A stretch of DNA of 64,000 bases from NCBI GenBank assembly GCA_022564055.1, contig JADFMD010000002.1:1-64000 (forward strand), in the 5' to 3' direction. Position 1 is the stretch's first letter; each line of letters begins with the position of its first letter. Under the pieces are notes generated by a model. That model made no database searches. It saw nothing but the letters and a program-made list of their open reading frames with translations, and was not told the DNA's origin. This document shows positions 51,661 to 61,219 of the stretch, one piece after another. Both the position numbers and the translations under genes were made by a program. This DNA comes from Gemmatimonadota bacterium. Lineage in GTDB: Bacteria; Gemmatimonadota; Gemmatimonadetes; Longimicrobiales; Gaopeijiaceae.

Positions 51661-51837
51661 GCCCCAAAGCTAGAAGATCCGGGTGTGCGTCGGCCAGGGT
51701 TGGACAAGTCTCCCCCGCTCCCATCAGGGTTGAACGGGCCCGTCACCTCTCTCTATCTTTCAGGTGTATGATAAGACGGTCCTCATTCCACACTTGATCG
51801 CGGTCCTGAAGCGAAAAAGCTCAGACCGGCCTGACCC

Positions 51838-54800
51838 ATGAGCGACACCCTCAGCGCGGTGGTTCGCCGCCTCCGTGAAGAGTCTCCGACAATCGACGCC
51901 GTAAGCCGCCAACTCCAGCGGCAGGTCGATCCGAAAGAGTCGGAGTCGGTGGTCGCGTTCGCCGAAATTTTCCTCGCCAGGGCTACCAAGGAATTTCTTC
52001 TCGGGCGGAGTCCGGAGACCCTCGCTCACATCACCCTGGGCGCGTGGCGTTTCTTGCAGGAGAGTGAGCCGGACAAGGTCCAGGTTGAGGTCTTCAACCC
52101 CGAGGTGGAGAACGAGGGCTGGCACGCGCCGGTAACGGTCCTGAGGACCAACATCTCCGAGCGACCGTTCATCGTGGATTCCCTTCGCGAGTTCCTCCAC
52201 GAAGAGGGTCTGTCGATCGAGCATCTCATCTACCCGGTCATGCACGTCGAGAGGAACGGGAAGGGTGAAATCGTCAGCTTACAACCCTCACAGGACGGTG
52301 ACAGCAGAGAATCCTTCGTGCACTGTGAGGTCTCGCGGATCATGGACGCGGAGGCGCGGGAAGCACTCCGGAGCGAGGCGCGCCGACGCCTCCAGGATGT
52401 GATCCGGGTCACCGACGATTTCCATCCCATGGTCGATGCGGTGAACAGCACCGTGGTCGAGCTCGCCGAATGTGTGGCGTCCCTGCCCGACCTCCGCGAG
52501 GAGTTGGAGGAGGTACAGGCGTTTCTCCGGTGGATTCGGGACGGCGCGTTCGTGTTTCTGGGTTATCGCGAATACGACATCGTCGACCTCGACGCCGGTC
52601 CCGCCATCGTCGTAAAGCCGGGGTCGGGCCTAGGAATGCTCCGTAACGAAGCGGATTCTTCTTTCTACGAGCCTGTGCTCGTCAGCGAGGCCGACCCGGG
52701 AATCAGGGACCTTGTGATGGGGGGCCCCCACTTGATCATCACCAAGACCAATCACCGCTCGACCGTACACCGATTGGCCAGAATGGATTACGTCGGAATC
52801 AAGAAGCTCTCGAGTGACGGCGAGGTCGCGGGGGAACACCGCTTCATCGGTCTCTTCACGTCGAAGGCCTTCGGAGAGGACGCCAACAAGATCCCCATTC
52901 TCCGGCGCAAGCTTCAGGTGATTCTCGAGGGCCTGGATGCTCAAGAGGGGTCGCACGACTACAAGGAAATCAACACGATTTTCAGCTCGATGCCGAAGGA
53001 GGAGCTCTTTCTTTCGTCGGCCGGCCAGATTGCCGCGGACATCCAGACCGTGCTCACGGCGTACCACACGGGCGATGTTCACGTGACATTGCGTGAGGAC
53101 CCGCTACGCCGTGGCGTCTCGGCCATGGTAATCCTGCCCAAGGAAAGCTTCTCAGGCGAGATCCGACGCGCCATCGAAGAGGCGTTGATCGGCCGGTTTC
53201 AGGCGGAAGTCCTGAACTACCATTTGGCCCTCGGCGAGGGAGACCAGGCCCGGCTCCATTTCCATCTGGCCGCACGTGCGGAGGCGGTGGCGGGGGTGGA
53301 GAGCCGTGACCTCGAGGCCGAGTTCAGAGAGATCATTCGGTCCTGGTCCGACCGTGTGCAAAACGCTCTGGAGAAAGTGCGGCCGGCCGATGTGGCCCGG
53401 CGTCTTGCGGGCCGCTATGGCGAGGCGTTCAGCCCCGAATACAAAGCATCGACCGAGCCCGACGTAGCGGTGCAGGACATCCTGGAACTCGAGGCGATGG
53501 CTGCGGATGATCGTGTGGTGTCCATCTCGTTTTCTCAGGATCATGAGGTCGGCTCAAACGGGGGGGAGCCCCTGGGCTCCACCACCCAACTCAAGCTCTA
53601 TCTCCGCGGAGAGCGGCTCATCCTCTCGGATTTCATGCCGATCTTGGAGAACGCGGGCCTGCGGGTCATCGAAGTAACGCCCTACCAGGTGAGCGGTCCT
53701 GAGGACCTCGCGGCCGTGATTCACTCGTTCTCGGTACAGGACTCGACAGGGTCGCAGTTGGATGTGGACGACCAGGGGACGCTGCTGGCCGAAACCATTC
53801 TCGCGGTGCGGCGTGGCGACGCTACGAATGATTCGCTCAATGCGCTCGTTCTTCTCGCCAGGCTCTCTTGGCGGGAGGTGGACGTTCTGAGGGCCTACGT
53901 CGCATACGCGTTTCAGCTGGGGGTGGTCCCGAGTCGCCTATCCCTTCCGACGGCGCTGTTATCCCACTCGAGTATCGCAAGGGTTCTCTTCGATATCTTC
54001 GATGCGAAGTTCAGCAACGACGGGGGAACCCTCGAGCAACGCGAGGAACTGGTTGACGATCTCACGGCGCTGCTTACGCAGCTCATGAAGTCGGTGTCGT
54101 TTCTCGCGGATGATCGTGTGCTTCGGCGGATGGCCGCCCTCCTCGGCGCCACGGTTCGCACGAATTACTTCCGGCACGGAGGACGGGCCCCAACGCACCG
54201 ATCGGGGGGCGTGCCGTACCTATCGTTCAAGATCGCGGTACGAAGGCTCCAAGACATCGCACCGACGAAGCTGCTCTACGAGGTGTGGGTGCGATCCTCG
54301 AGGGTGGAGGGGATCCATCTGAGGGGCGCGGCAGTAGCGCGCGGAGGAATCCGCTACAGTGAGCGGCGGGACGACTTCCGCACCGAGGTCCTCGGGCTGG
54401 TGAACACTCAGATGGTCAAGAATGCGGTCATCGTCCCCGCCGGATCCAAGGGAGGGTTCATTACCCTCCGAACGCTGGACGACAAGGATGCGATGGTGGA
54501 AGAGGCTCGCGAGCAATACAAGACCTTGATACGGGGTCTGCTCGATCTCACCGATAACCTCGCCGGCGACGGCACCACGGTGGCACCGGAAAACGTGGTC
54601 TGCTGGGACCCGCCCGATCCGTACTTGGTGGTGGCTGCGGACAAGGGAACGGCGCGGTACTCCGACGTGGCCAACGCGGTGGCGGATGAATACGGCTTCT
54701 GGCTGGGAGACGCGTTCGCGTCGGGAGGGTCGAAGGGCTACGACCACAAGGCGGTCGGGATCACCGCGCGCGGCGCGTGGGAGTGCGTCAAGCGCCACTT

Positions 54801-56742
54801 CCGGGAGGAGGGCAAGGACATTCAGTCCGAACCCTTCACGGTGGTGGGCATCGGGGACATGAGCGGTGACGTTTTCGGAAACGGGATGCTTCTCTCGAGG
54901 CAGATCAAACTCATCGCGGCTTTCGACCACCGACATGTCTTCATCGATCCTTCTCCTGATCCGGAGATCGCCTTCCGCGAGCGAGAGCGGGTATTTGGTC
55001 TGGGGCCCTCGAGCTGGGAGGACTATGATCGGGGTTGCATGAGCGAGGGTGGGATGATCGTTCCACGGGGCGCCAAGGAGGTGGACCTCACGCCCGAGGC
55101 CAAGACGGTGTTGGGCATTCCCGACGACGCGGGAGCCCTCGACGCGGAGTCGCTGATCCAGGCCGTACTGCGCGCACCGGCCGAGCTTCTTTGGAACGGA
55201 GGAGTCGGCACCTACGTGAAGGCACCGGAGGAATCCCATGCCGACGCGGGCGATCCCCCTAACGACGCGGTTCGGGTGAACTCCGATGAGTTGCGCTTCC
55301 GAGTGGTAGGGGAGGGTGGCAATCTCGGATTCACGCAACGCGCCCGCATTGATTTCGCGTTACGTCGAGGTCGGATCAATACGGATGCCTTGGACAACTC
55401 CGGGGGTGTCGACCTTTCCGACCGCGAAGTCAACCTCAAGATCCTCCTCGGGCACTCGGTCGGTTCCGGGCGCATGGATGAGGAGCAGCGTAATCGCCTT
55501 CTGGAGGAAATGACCGACCCTGTCGCAACGCTCGTGGTGGCGGATAACGAGGCACAGAGCCTCGCAATCTCCCTGGACGAAATCCGAACCAGGGAGGCGC
55601 TGGATGACTTTCGGGATCTCATGTCCTCGCTGGAAAAGACCGGGGGTCTCGACCGGGCAGCCGAAAATCTGCCCACGTGGGAGGTGCTGGGGGTGCGGCT
55701 CGACGAGCTCGGCCAGTCTCTTTCACGCCCTGAACTCTGCGTGCTCTTGGCCTACTCCAAGCTCGACCTGATGGGTTGCCTGCTGAGGAGTGACCTTCCG
55801 GACGATCCGGCGGCCCAAAACTACCTGCGGGATTACTTTCCGGCCGCTGTACTGGCGGCGGCGGGTGAGGAGAGCCTCGAAAGCCATCGCCTGCGCCGCC
55901 AGATCATCGCCTCCCAGCTCACGAATGACCTCGTCGACCTCATGGGGTCCACGTTCGTCAATCGTCTCTCGCGGGACACTCGGTTCAGCCCTTCCGAGGT
56001 CACTAGAGCTTGGCTGATCGCCGGCAGGCTTTGCGACCACGCTGCCCTGGTGCGACGCGTCACCGCTGAAACGCTGCCGTCGAGCGTGGCTTATCGGTGG
56101 CTGCTGGGCCTCGCTCGTGTGCTGGAACGCACCACACGTTGGCTTCTTCTCAACGTAAAAGCGGACCAAGACACGACCGAAATCATTGAGCGGCACCGAG
56201 ATGGGCTGGAGAAGTTGCGCACCGACTTCTCAGATTTCGTCACCGGGGATGACCGGGTCGTTTTCGAAGAAAGAATGGCGGAGATCGAGCGTTACGGCGC
56301 GGAGCCGGATCTCGCGAGAAATCTCATCACGCTTCGGTTCCTCGATCAACTTCTCGAGATCCTGCGGCTGGCCGAGGAAACGGGTGCGAAACCGCTGGTG
56401 GCCGGACGTGCGTACTTCCAAATAGCTGAACTTTTCCATGTTCCCTGGTTGCGGGAGGCGATCTTGGCCTCGCCGGGGGAGGACCGGTGGAAGAAACGAG
56501 CGGCGCGAGCGCTGGCTGAGGATCTGGGCCGCGCTCACCATCGCTTGACCAAGCGGGCACTGAGGTCCACGGGCGAGAACGGGGGAGTCGAGACCCGCTC
56601 GAGTGAGTTTGCTCGTTTCCGCGAGTTGATGGAGGAAATCCGGGCTGAGGACGCCATCTCTATCTCTGGACTTGCGGTGGCGGTGCGTGAAATTACGCGG
56701 TGGGCTACGGATGGCGATGGGCCAGGGGTGGCACCCGAGTGA
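51838..56742 (+). CDS. NAD-dependent glutamate dehydrogenase, large (L-180-like) type
   Basis: 1634 residues, the usual size for the bacterial L-180 class. The N-terminal 700 residues form regulatory ACT-like domains. The catalytic region begins near 790 with F-K-I-A-V-R and contains G-G-I-R-Y-S-x-R-x-D-D-F-R-T-E-V-L-G-L near 836-854, K-N-A-V-I-V-P-x-G-x-K-G-G near 860, and G-D-G-T-T-V-A-P-E-N. The NAD-binding fold follows, with G-I-G-D-M-S-G-D-V-F-G-N-G near 1005. It oxidises glutamate to 2-oxoglutarate, feeding the TCA cycle and the SucA enzyme coded nearby. It stands alone on its strand. Confidence 0.93.
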   Translation: MSDTLSAVVRRLREESPTIDAVSRQLQRQVDPKESESVVAFAEIFLARATKEFLLGRSPETLAHITLGAWRFLQESEPDKVQVEVFNPEVENEGWHAPVTVLRTNISERPFIVDSLREFLHEEGLSIEHLIYPVMHVERNGKGEIVSLQPSQDGDSRESFVHCEVSRIMDAEAREALRSEARRRLQDVIRVTDDFHPMVDAVNSTVVELAECVASLPDLREELEEVQAFLRWIRDGAFVFLGYREYDIVDLDAGPAIVVKPGSGLGMLRNEADSSFYEPVLVSEADPGIRDLVMGGPHLIITKTNHRSTVHRLARMDYVGIKKLSSDGEVAGEHRFIGLFTSKAFGEDANKIPILRRKLQVILEGLDAQEGSHDYKEINTIFSSMPKEELFLSSAGQIAADIQTVLTAYHTGDVHVTLREDPLRRGVSAMVILPKESFSGEIRRAIEEALIGRFQAEVLNYHLALGEGDQARLHFHLAARAEAVAGVESRDLEAEFREIIRSWSDRVQNALEKVRPADVARRLAGRYGEAFSPEYKASTEPDVAVQDILELEAMAADDRVVSISFSQDHEVGSNGGEPLGSTTQLKLYLRGERLILSDFMPILENAGLRVIEVTPYQVSGPEDLAAVIHSFSVQDSTGSQLDVDDQGTLLAETILAVRRGDATNDSLNALVLLARLSWREVDVLRAYVAYAFQLGVVPSRLSLPTALLSHSSIARVLFDIFDAKFSNDGGTLEQREELVDDLTALLTQLMKSVSFLADDRVLRRMAALLGATVRTNYFRHGGRAPTHRSGGVPYLSFKIAVRRLQDIAPTKLLYEVWVRSSRVEGIHLRGAAVARGGIRYSERRDDFRTEVLGLVNTQMVKNAVIVPAGSKGGFITLRTLDDKDAMVEEAREQYKTLIRGLLDLTDNLAGDGTTVAPENVVCWDPPDPYLVVAADKGTARYSDVANAVADEYGFWLGDAFASGGSKGYDHKAVGITARGAWECVKRHFREEGKDIQSEPFTVVGIGDMSGDVFGNGMLLSRQIKLIAAFDHRHVFIDPSPDPEIAFRERERVFGLGPSSWEDYDRGCMSEGGMIVPRGAKEVDLTPEAKTVLGIPDDAGALDAESLIQAVLRAPAELLWNGGVGTYVKAPEESHADAGDPPNDAVRVNSDELRFRVVGEGGNLGFTQRARIDFALRRGRINTDALDNSGGVDLSDREVNLKILLGHSVGSGRMDEEQRNRLLEEMTDPVATLVVADNEAQSLAISLDEIRTREALDDFRDLMSSLEKTGGLDRAAENLPTWEVLGVRLDELGQSLSRPELCVLLAYSKLDLMGCLLRSDLPDDPAAQNYLRDYFPAAVLAAAGEESLESHRLRRQIIASQLTNDLVDLMGSTFVNRLSRDTRFSPSEVTRAWLIAGRLCDHAALVRRVTAETLPSSVAYRWLLGLARVLERTTRWLLLNVKADQDTTEIIERHRDGLEKLRTDFSDFVTGDDRVVFEERMAEIERYGAEPDLARNLITLRFLDQLLEILRLAEETGAKPLVAGRAYFQIAELFHVPWLREAILASPGEDRWKKRAARALAEDLGRAHHRLTKRALRSTGENGGVETRSSEFARFRELMEEIRAEDAISISGLAVAVREITRWATDGDGPGVAPE

Positions 56743-56849
56743 GGCGGTCTTTCTTGTGCCGGAGATCATGAAATGGTTGAGCAAGGGGCGTTGGTGGCCG
56801 ATCTTTTAGTAGAGCATTGGAACCGAAGAAAGTTCTAGTGGCCAAGGGC

Positions 56850-57356
56850 ATGAGGCGTATCAGCGGCGATGTCGTGGCGATGAGTGACGAATCATCGACC
56901 CAATTAGGGTTTACGGTGGTCGAGTTGTTGGTGACCCTCATTCTCTTCACGATAGCGATGGCGTTGGGTTCGTCCGTGTTTTCGGGATACCAATCTCGAA
57001 CGGCCGCCCAACGGGCCGCGCAGGTTTTTGCGATGGACCTGAGTCTTGCGCGGACCAGTGCTGTGAGGGGCCGGGAGGTCGTTATCGTGGATTTTGATGA
57101 GGCTGGAGGTAGTTACGTAATCAGGCTGGAGTCGGGCGATACCATTCTAAGGAGGGAGTTTGGTCGGAACGATGATTTTCCGCTCGACTCTCTGAATCTT
57201 CAATTGACTGGGGACAGTTTGGCCTTCGATTCTCGGGGTGTAGGTGACTTGAGTGGCTCGGCGTCTCCGCTCGGGACGGCCAGCTTTGCGGCTGGAGCGA
57301 ACATATACGATGTATCTTTTAACGTCATGGGAGCCTCAAAGGTCGACCCGCGTTGA
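56850..57356 (+). CDS. Minor pilin/pseudopilin, FimT/GspH-like
   Basis: 168 residues from an ATG at 56850 with AAGGG just ahead; a TTG at 56817 is the longest option and ATG 56880 the shortest. A type IV prepilin site G-F-T-V-V-E-L-L-V near residue 20 precedes the hydrophobic N-terminal helix. PilD-type peptidase would cut after the Gly, and the Glu five residues on is kept. The rest is a small beta domain. It opens a run of four overlapping pilin-like genes, so it likely helps start pilus or pseudopilus assembly. Confidence 0.78.
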   Translation: MRRISGDVVAMSDESSTQLGFTVVELLVTLILFTIAMALGSSVFSGYQSRTAAQRAAQVFAMDLSLARTSAVRGREVVIVDFDEAGGSYVIRLESGDTILRREFGRNDDFPLDSLNLQLTGDSLAFDSRGVGDLSGSASPLGTASFAAGANIYDVSFNVMGASKVDPR

Positions 57357-57745
57357 GTACAGGACACCACAAGGCTCTGCGTTTATCGACGGATGGCTTT
57401 ACGCTGATCGAAGTCATCGGCGCCCTGGTAATTTTCTCCATGGGGGTCCTGGCTGTCATGGGACTGGGAGCCGCCCTGACCCTGCAGATGGAGATGGCGG
57501 CTCTGCGGTCCGAACTCGCTCTGGTAGGGCAGGAGCGGATGGACAGCCTGGAGTTGGTGGATTACGCGACGCTGAGCGTCGGTACGACTACGTCCTCGAC
57601 GTCGATTCGCGGGCAGATATATGTCTGGTCGGTGACGGTGAGCGACTCGTCGGCGATCATCCGCCATGTGGCCGTCACGGGGGTCCCCTCGAGTGGCTCG
57701 GGGCCATACTTCAAGGGTTCCGCCTTCGTGGACCGCGACTGGTAA
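57353..57745 (+). CDS. Minor pilin, PilV-like
   Basis: 130 residues starting with TTG that overlaps the previous stop as TTGA. The leader ends D-G before F-T-L-I-E-V-I-G, the prepilin cleavage site with Glu5, and the helix that follows ends near residue 45. The length and a Val-rich beta tail fit PilV/GspI-type minor pilins. Its place as second of four fits the H-I-J-K order of pseudopilins. Confidence 0.75.
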   Translation: MSTGHHKALRLSTDGFTLIEVIGALVIFSMGVLAVMGLGAALTLQMEMAALRSELALVGQERMDSLELVDYATLSVGTTTSSTSIRGQIYVWSVTVSDSSAIIRHVAVTGVPSSGSGPYFKGSAFVDRDW

Positions 57746-58572
57746 GGGGTCGCCGAGCCGGCTTCACCCTCCTCGAAGCCCTGGTGGCCCTCACTCTTTC
57801 TTCCGTCATCGTGGCTCTTGTGTCCTCCGTGTTCCTGACGCAGAACAACTTCTACCGCTTCGTGATCCAACGGACGCGGGTTCAGGATAATCTCCGGGTG
57901 GTGACCGATCTGATCGCCTCCGAAGTCCGGGGTGTGGCGGGGGGTGGGGTGACCACCGCCGAGAGCCGTCGCTTCGTGGTGCGCCTACCGATCGGAATGG
58001 CCGGCGTATGCCGCGCCGAAGCCGGGGCCGGTCACGTGTACATGCCGGGCCTCTCCCAGGTTTACGGAAATGAGGTGGCCGGGTACGCCAGGCAGGACCC
58101 CGGTGGAAATTGGACCTACACGACGGACACCTGGTCCAACCTCCTCACCTCGTCTGGCAGCGGCGACGCCAATTCATGCCTCACCACCAGCGGTGCCGAC
58201 ACCGTTGGAGCCACCGCAGACTTCGGACGTTTTCTGATCCCCGGAGGCACCACGCTCGGCGAGATCGTCATGATCTACCGGGAGGTGGAGTTCAAGATCG
58301 ATCGCTCGCAACTCGATCCGAAGACGCTGGCGGTATACCGTGGAGTTACGGGAGACACGCTCCGGGAGTTTGCGACCGGCATCACGCCCAACACGAAATT
58401 CCAGTACAGACTCCCGAGCTCCCCCTACCAGAATTCGATCACGGGTGCATCATTGGCCTTGATCGAAAACATTCGCGTGACCGCTTCCGCCATCGCCACC
58501 GACTCGATCGGAGGTATCAAATCCTACTCCTATGAATGGACGGTAGGCATCCCCTTGAGGAACAGCAATTGA
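57739..58572 (+). CDS. Minor pilin, PilW/PulJ-like
   Basis: About 277 residues. The prepilin site A-G-F-T-L-L-E-A-L-V-A-L is plain, but no ATG, GTG or TTG lies between it and the overlapping previous gene. The best start is CTG at 57739, overlapping the previous TAA and giving a basic leader M-V-R-G-R-R-A-G. The ORF is open further upstream in antipattern frames only. The C-terminal body is Ser/Thr/Gly-rich with two Cys (C-R-A-E and S-C-L-T), like PilW proteins. The start should be treated as uncertain. Confidence 0.7.
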   Translation: MVRGRRAGFTLLEALVALTLSSVIVALVSSVFLTQNNFYRFVIQRTRVQDNLRVVTDLIASEVRGVAGGGVTTAESRRFVVRLPIGMAGVCRAEAGAGHVYMPGLSQVYGNEVAGYARQDPGGNWTYTTDTWSNLLTSSGSGDANSCLTTSGADTVGATADFGRFLIPGGTTLGEIVMIYREVEFKIDRSQLDPKTLAVYRGVTGDTLREFATGITPNTKFQYRLPSSPYQNSITGASLALIENIRVTASAIATDSIGGIKSYSYEWTVGIPLRNSN

Positions 58573-59645
58573 GCGCCGTGTTTTTAGACTCGGCGGCGAG
58601 GGATTCGAGCCGGAGCGGGCCAGAGTTCGTCGACGACCCCAGGGGCGGGTTCGTGCTCGCGCTGGTGGTCCTGCTCCTTTTTGGCATCGGGGTGGCCGGC
58701 GCCGCGGGCTACCAGGTCGTGCTCAGTGAGGCGCTCCTGTCGGTCCACGCCAAGGAGACACAAACTGCGCTCTCCATCGCCCGGGCCGGTCTGCGGTCCT
58801 ACATCGGGAAGCAGATCGGCATTCACGACGATACCGTCATCTATTCGATCGAGGGTGGGGACGCGGTGGTCACCGCGCGACTCGTGTCCGTAATCGATGA
58901 CTTTCAGACCCTCTACCTACTCGAGTCGGAAGGGGTGTATACCGATCCGACCTTTACCGGATCTCCGGCGCGCCGGACCGTCTTTCAGTATGCCGTCAAG
59001 CGGGAGGTCGCACTGAACCACGTGGCGATGATGACCCAGGTGACTGGGGATCTTTACGTCGAGGGGAATGCGCATATAGACGGCAACGACGGCGCCAGTA
59101 GCGGCACGTGCCAGCAGAGCTCCGTGGACCTCACCGCCGTGATAATGGGTTCTGGGTCTTTTAACAAGGAGGAGGATCCGATCGACGGCCCGAACCCCGA
59201 GGTGATTTATGTCGGGTCGGCAGCAGCTCTCGACTCGATCGGAATCGACTGGGATGTGCTTACCGATACCGCCTTCCCGGTCGACTACGAGGATACGTGG
59301 CCTTCCTGCGCTCTGCCGGCGGATTCGTTCACCGTTACTCGCTTCAACGGAAACCTGAGTGCCCCTTCCTCTGTTTGCGGTCAGGGCGTCCTGATTGTGA
59401 CGGGAGACTTTACCGGGGGCGACGGATTCCAGTGGGACGGCATTCTGCTCGCCGGCCACATCGTCACCACCAACAACAACTACAGGATCGACGGGCTGGT
59501 CGTGGGTGGCCTGGACGGCAACGGGACCCTGACAAGACTCGACGACAACACTCATATCGACTACCATCGCTGCTACGCTTTCCAGGCGGGCAAGCGCTTG
59601 AGCCACTTCGAGATGGTGGGCAGTACCTGGTGGGAGGAGATGTAG
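58569..59645 (+). CDS. PilX-like pilus assembly protein
   Basis: 358 residues from a TTG overlapping the previous stop as TTGA; an ATG at 58536 is possible. A hydrophobic N-terminal helix (F-V-L-A-L-V-V-L-L-L) after a Gly-Gly marks a PilX_N-type segment without a standard Glu5. The body is Asp/Asn/Gly-rich and beta-helical in look, with D-L-Y-V-E-G-N-A-H-I and G-I-L-L-A-G-H-I-V-T repeats that resemble polymer-forming or adhesin-like turns. It closes the pilin operon and may carry the tip or adhesive function. Confidence 0.72.
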   Translation: MSAVFLDSAARDSSRSGPEFVDDPRGGFVLALVVLLLFGIGVAGAAGYQVVLSEALLSVHAKETQTALSIARAGLRSYIGKQIGIHDDTVIYSIEGGDAVVTARLVSVIDDFQTLYLLESEGVYTDPTFTGSPARRTVFQYAVKREVALNHVAMMTQVTGDLYVEGNAHIDGNDGASSGTCQQSSVDLTAVIMGSGSFNKEEDPIDGPNPEVIYVGSAAALDSIGIDWDVLTDTAFPVDYEDTWPSCALPADSFTVTRFNGNLSAPSSVCGQGVLIVTGDFTGGDGFQWDGILLAGHIVTTNNNYRIDGLVVGGLDGNGTLTRLDDNTHIDYHRCYAFQAGKRLSHFEMVGSTWWEEM

Positions 59646-59693
59646 GGACGGCTTCCTGCTTGCCACACGCTCCTGTGGTCCCGAAGTTGCCCC

Positions 59694-60113
59694 ATGGCCA
59701 AAATCGCGTCGCTGATGGATCTGGTGGACCGCATTCTGGACGGTCTGGAGGACGGGACCCTTGTCGCGGGTTTCGAGGAGCCGATCGAGCGGGGCTCGGC
59801 CCGGGGCTCGGTAAGCGTCGTGAGCGACCCCGAGCATTCCGAAAGCCTCGTTGTGGTCCGCCTCTCGCTCATGAGGGTTCCCGAGAACGCTGGTGCCGAT
59901 TTTTATGAGCGGCTGCTCGAGCTGAACCATGCCTCTCTCGGTCGCGCGGCATTTTCGGTGCACGGCGATGGCCTGGTCTACCTCACCGCGGGGCGTCCTG
60001 TCGAGGACCTGGATCCGGGCGAGCTCATCGATCTCATCCTCTGGACTTCAGAGTACGCCGACGCACTCGACGACAAGCTGCTCGCCGAGTTCGGAAGCGA
60101 GAACGCCCTGTGA
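59694..60113 (+). CDS. YbjN/type III-chaperone-fold protein
   Basis: 139 residues. An N-terminal helix, then an antiparallel sheet with S-L-V-V-V-R-L-S-L, followed by F-Y-E-R-L-L-E-L-N-H and a final long helix, resemble YbjN/CesT-like chaperone folds. Acidic overall, without a signal or membrane helix. It overlaps the DUF4956 gene by 4 bp (GTGA), so it is probably a cytoplasmic partner of that membrane protein. Confidence 0.6.
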   Translation: MAKIASLMDLVDRILDGLEDGTLVAGFEEPIERGSARGSVSVVSDPEHSESLVVVRLSLMRVPENAGADFYERLLELNHASLGRAAFSVHGDGLVYLTAGRPVEDLDPGELIDLILWTSEYADALDDKLLAEFGSENAL

Positions 60114-61219
60114 GCGAGGCCACCGGGAAGGGGGAGACTTCCAAGGCGAAGGCGCGGGGCGGGGGTGGAAACGGTCGGCCGTTGATTCGAGTCGCTGGCT
60201 ACTACGTCGTTTTCTTGGGCGGTGTGGGGGCTCTTCTGTGGGCGTTCCCTTGGCTGACCGAGGCGATCCTCGAAGCCGGCGGTGACACGGCCTTTGCGGA
60301 CGAGATCACGAGGACGTTCGGTGGTATCCCGCTGATTGAGGAGCCAGGTGTTGGAGGCTGGCAGGGCCTGGCTGTTCAGGGCCTTTCCTTGATTGGAGCC
60401 CTCGCCATAATGATGCCGGTGGCTTGGACGTACATCATCATCAAACGAAGCGGCGGATACGACCAATCGGTCGTACACACCCTGATCATCTTACCGGTCG
60501 CGGTGACCGGGATCGTCTTAATAGTCAAGACCAGCGTGGCTCTCGCCTTCAGCCTCGCCGGAATCGTCGCGGCCGTGCGGTTCCGCACGACCCTGGAGGA
60601 CACGAAAGACGCGGTGTACGTCTTTCTCGCAATCGGTGTCGGCCTGGCGGCTGGCAGCGGAAGACTCGGGACCGCACTCGTCGCGTCCTTGGTTTTCAAT
60701 GTCGTCAATCTGGTTCTGTGGAAGTTGAACTTCGGCAACATCTATGTGGACCAGATGGGCCGGACGTCCGCCCTTGCGCTCGGAGACGTTTTGGCCGGGC
60801 CGGCGTCGGCGCAGACCGCGCTTTCGATCGGAGACAAGGCGTTGCTGACGGCGATGCCGCAAAGGGATCTTGGGGAGATGGTTGGCCGGGTGGCTCGCCT
60901 CGAGCGGTACCTGGACGAGGAGACGGACGTTCAGACGGAGAAAAAGCTCTACGCGCTCCTGCTCATCTATACGAAGCTCGCCGGCGATGCGCAGAAGGTG
61001 GTCGAGGGCCCGCTCAACGAGATGGCCGTGCGATGGCGGTTGGCCGAGATCATCCCGGGGCAGGACGGTGTATCCGTGCTCCAGTACCTGGTCCGGCTCA
61101 AACCCGGCGTGCAGCCCGGCGTCTTGTTGGACAGGATTCGCAAGGACGGTGGCGACCATGTCCAGGCCGCCGAGTTACGATCACTCAAGAGTCGAACCAA
61201 GCGGAGGAAACCGGCATGA
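60110..61219 (+). CDS. DUF4956 membrane protein
   Basis: 369 residues from a GTG. Membrane segments lie near 30-50, 85-105, 120-140 and 165-190. The DUF4956 hallmark is clear near 140-165: A-F-S-L-A-G-I-V-A-A-V-R-F-R-T-T and D-T-K-D-A-V-Y-V-F-L-A-I-G. A cytoplasmic C-terminal domain of about 170 residues follows. DUF4956 genes often lie beside polyphosphate polymerase (VTC) or CotH-like genes. Here the partners are YbjN-like and CotH-like, both coupled by 4-bp overlaps. No VTC gene is seen. Confidence 0.82.
   Translation: MSEATGKGETSKAKARGGGGNGRPLIRVAGYYVVFLGGVGALLWAFPWLTEAILEAGGDTAFADEITRTFGGIPLIEEPGVGGWQGLAVQGLSLIGALAIMMPVAWTYIIIKRSGGYDQSVVHTLIILPVAVTGIVLIVKTSVALAFSLAGIVAAVRFRTTLEDTKDAVYVFLAIGVGLAAGSGRLGTALVASLVFNVVNLVLWKLNFGNIYVDQMGRTSALALGDVLAGPASAQTALSIGDKALLTAMPQRDLGEMVGRVARLERYLDEETDVQTEKKLYALLLIYTKLAGDAQKVVEGPLNEMAVRWRLAEIIPGQDGVSVLQYLVRLKPGVQPGVLLDRIRKDGGDHVQAAELRSLKSRTKRRKPA

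Noticed and set aside
57253-57738. Upstream extension of the PilW-like gene
   Set aside because: It overlaps two pilin genes in another frame and would put the prepilin site far inside the protein.
60424-61215. Plus-strand Arg-rich open frame ahead of the CotH-like gene
   Set aside because: Shadow of the DUF4956 gene; the signal peptide start at 61216 defines the real gene.
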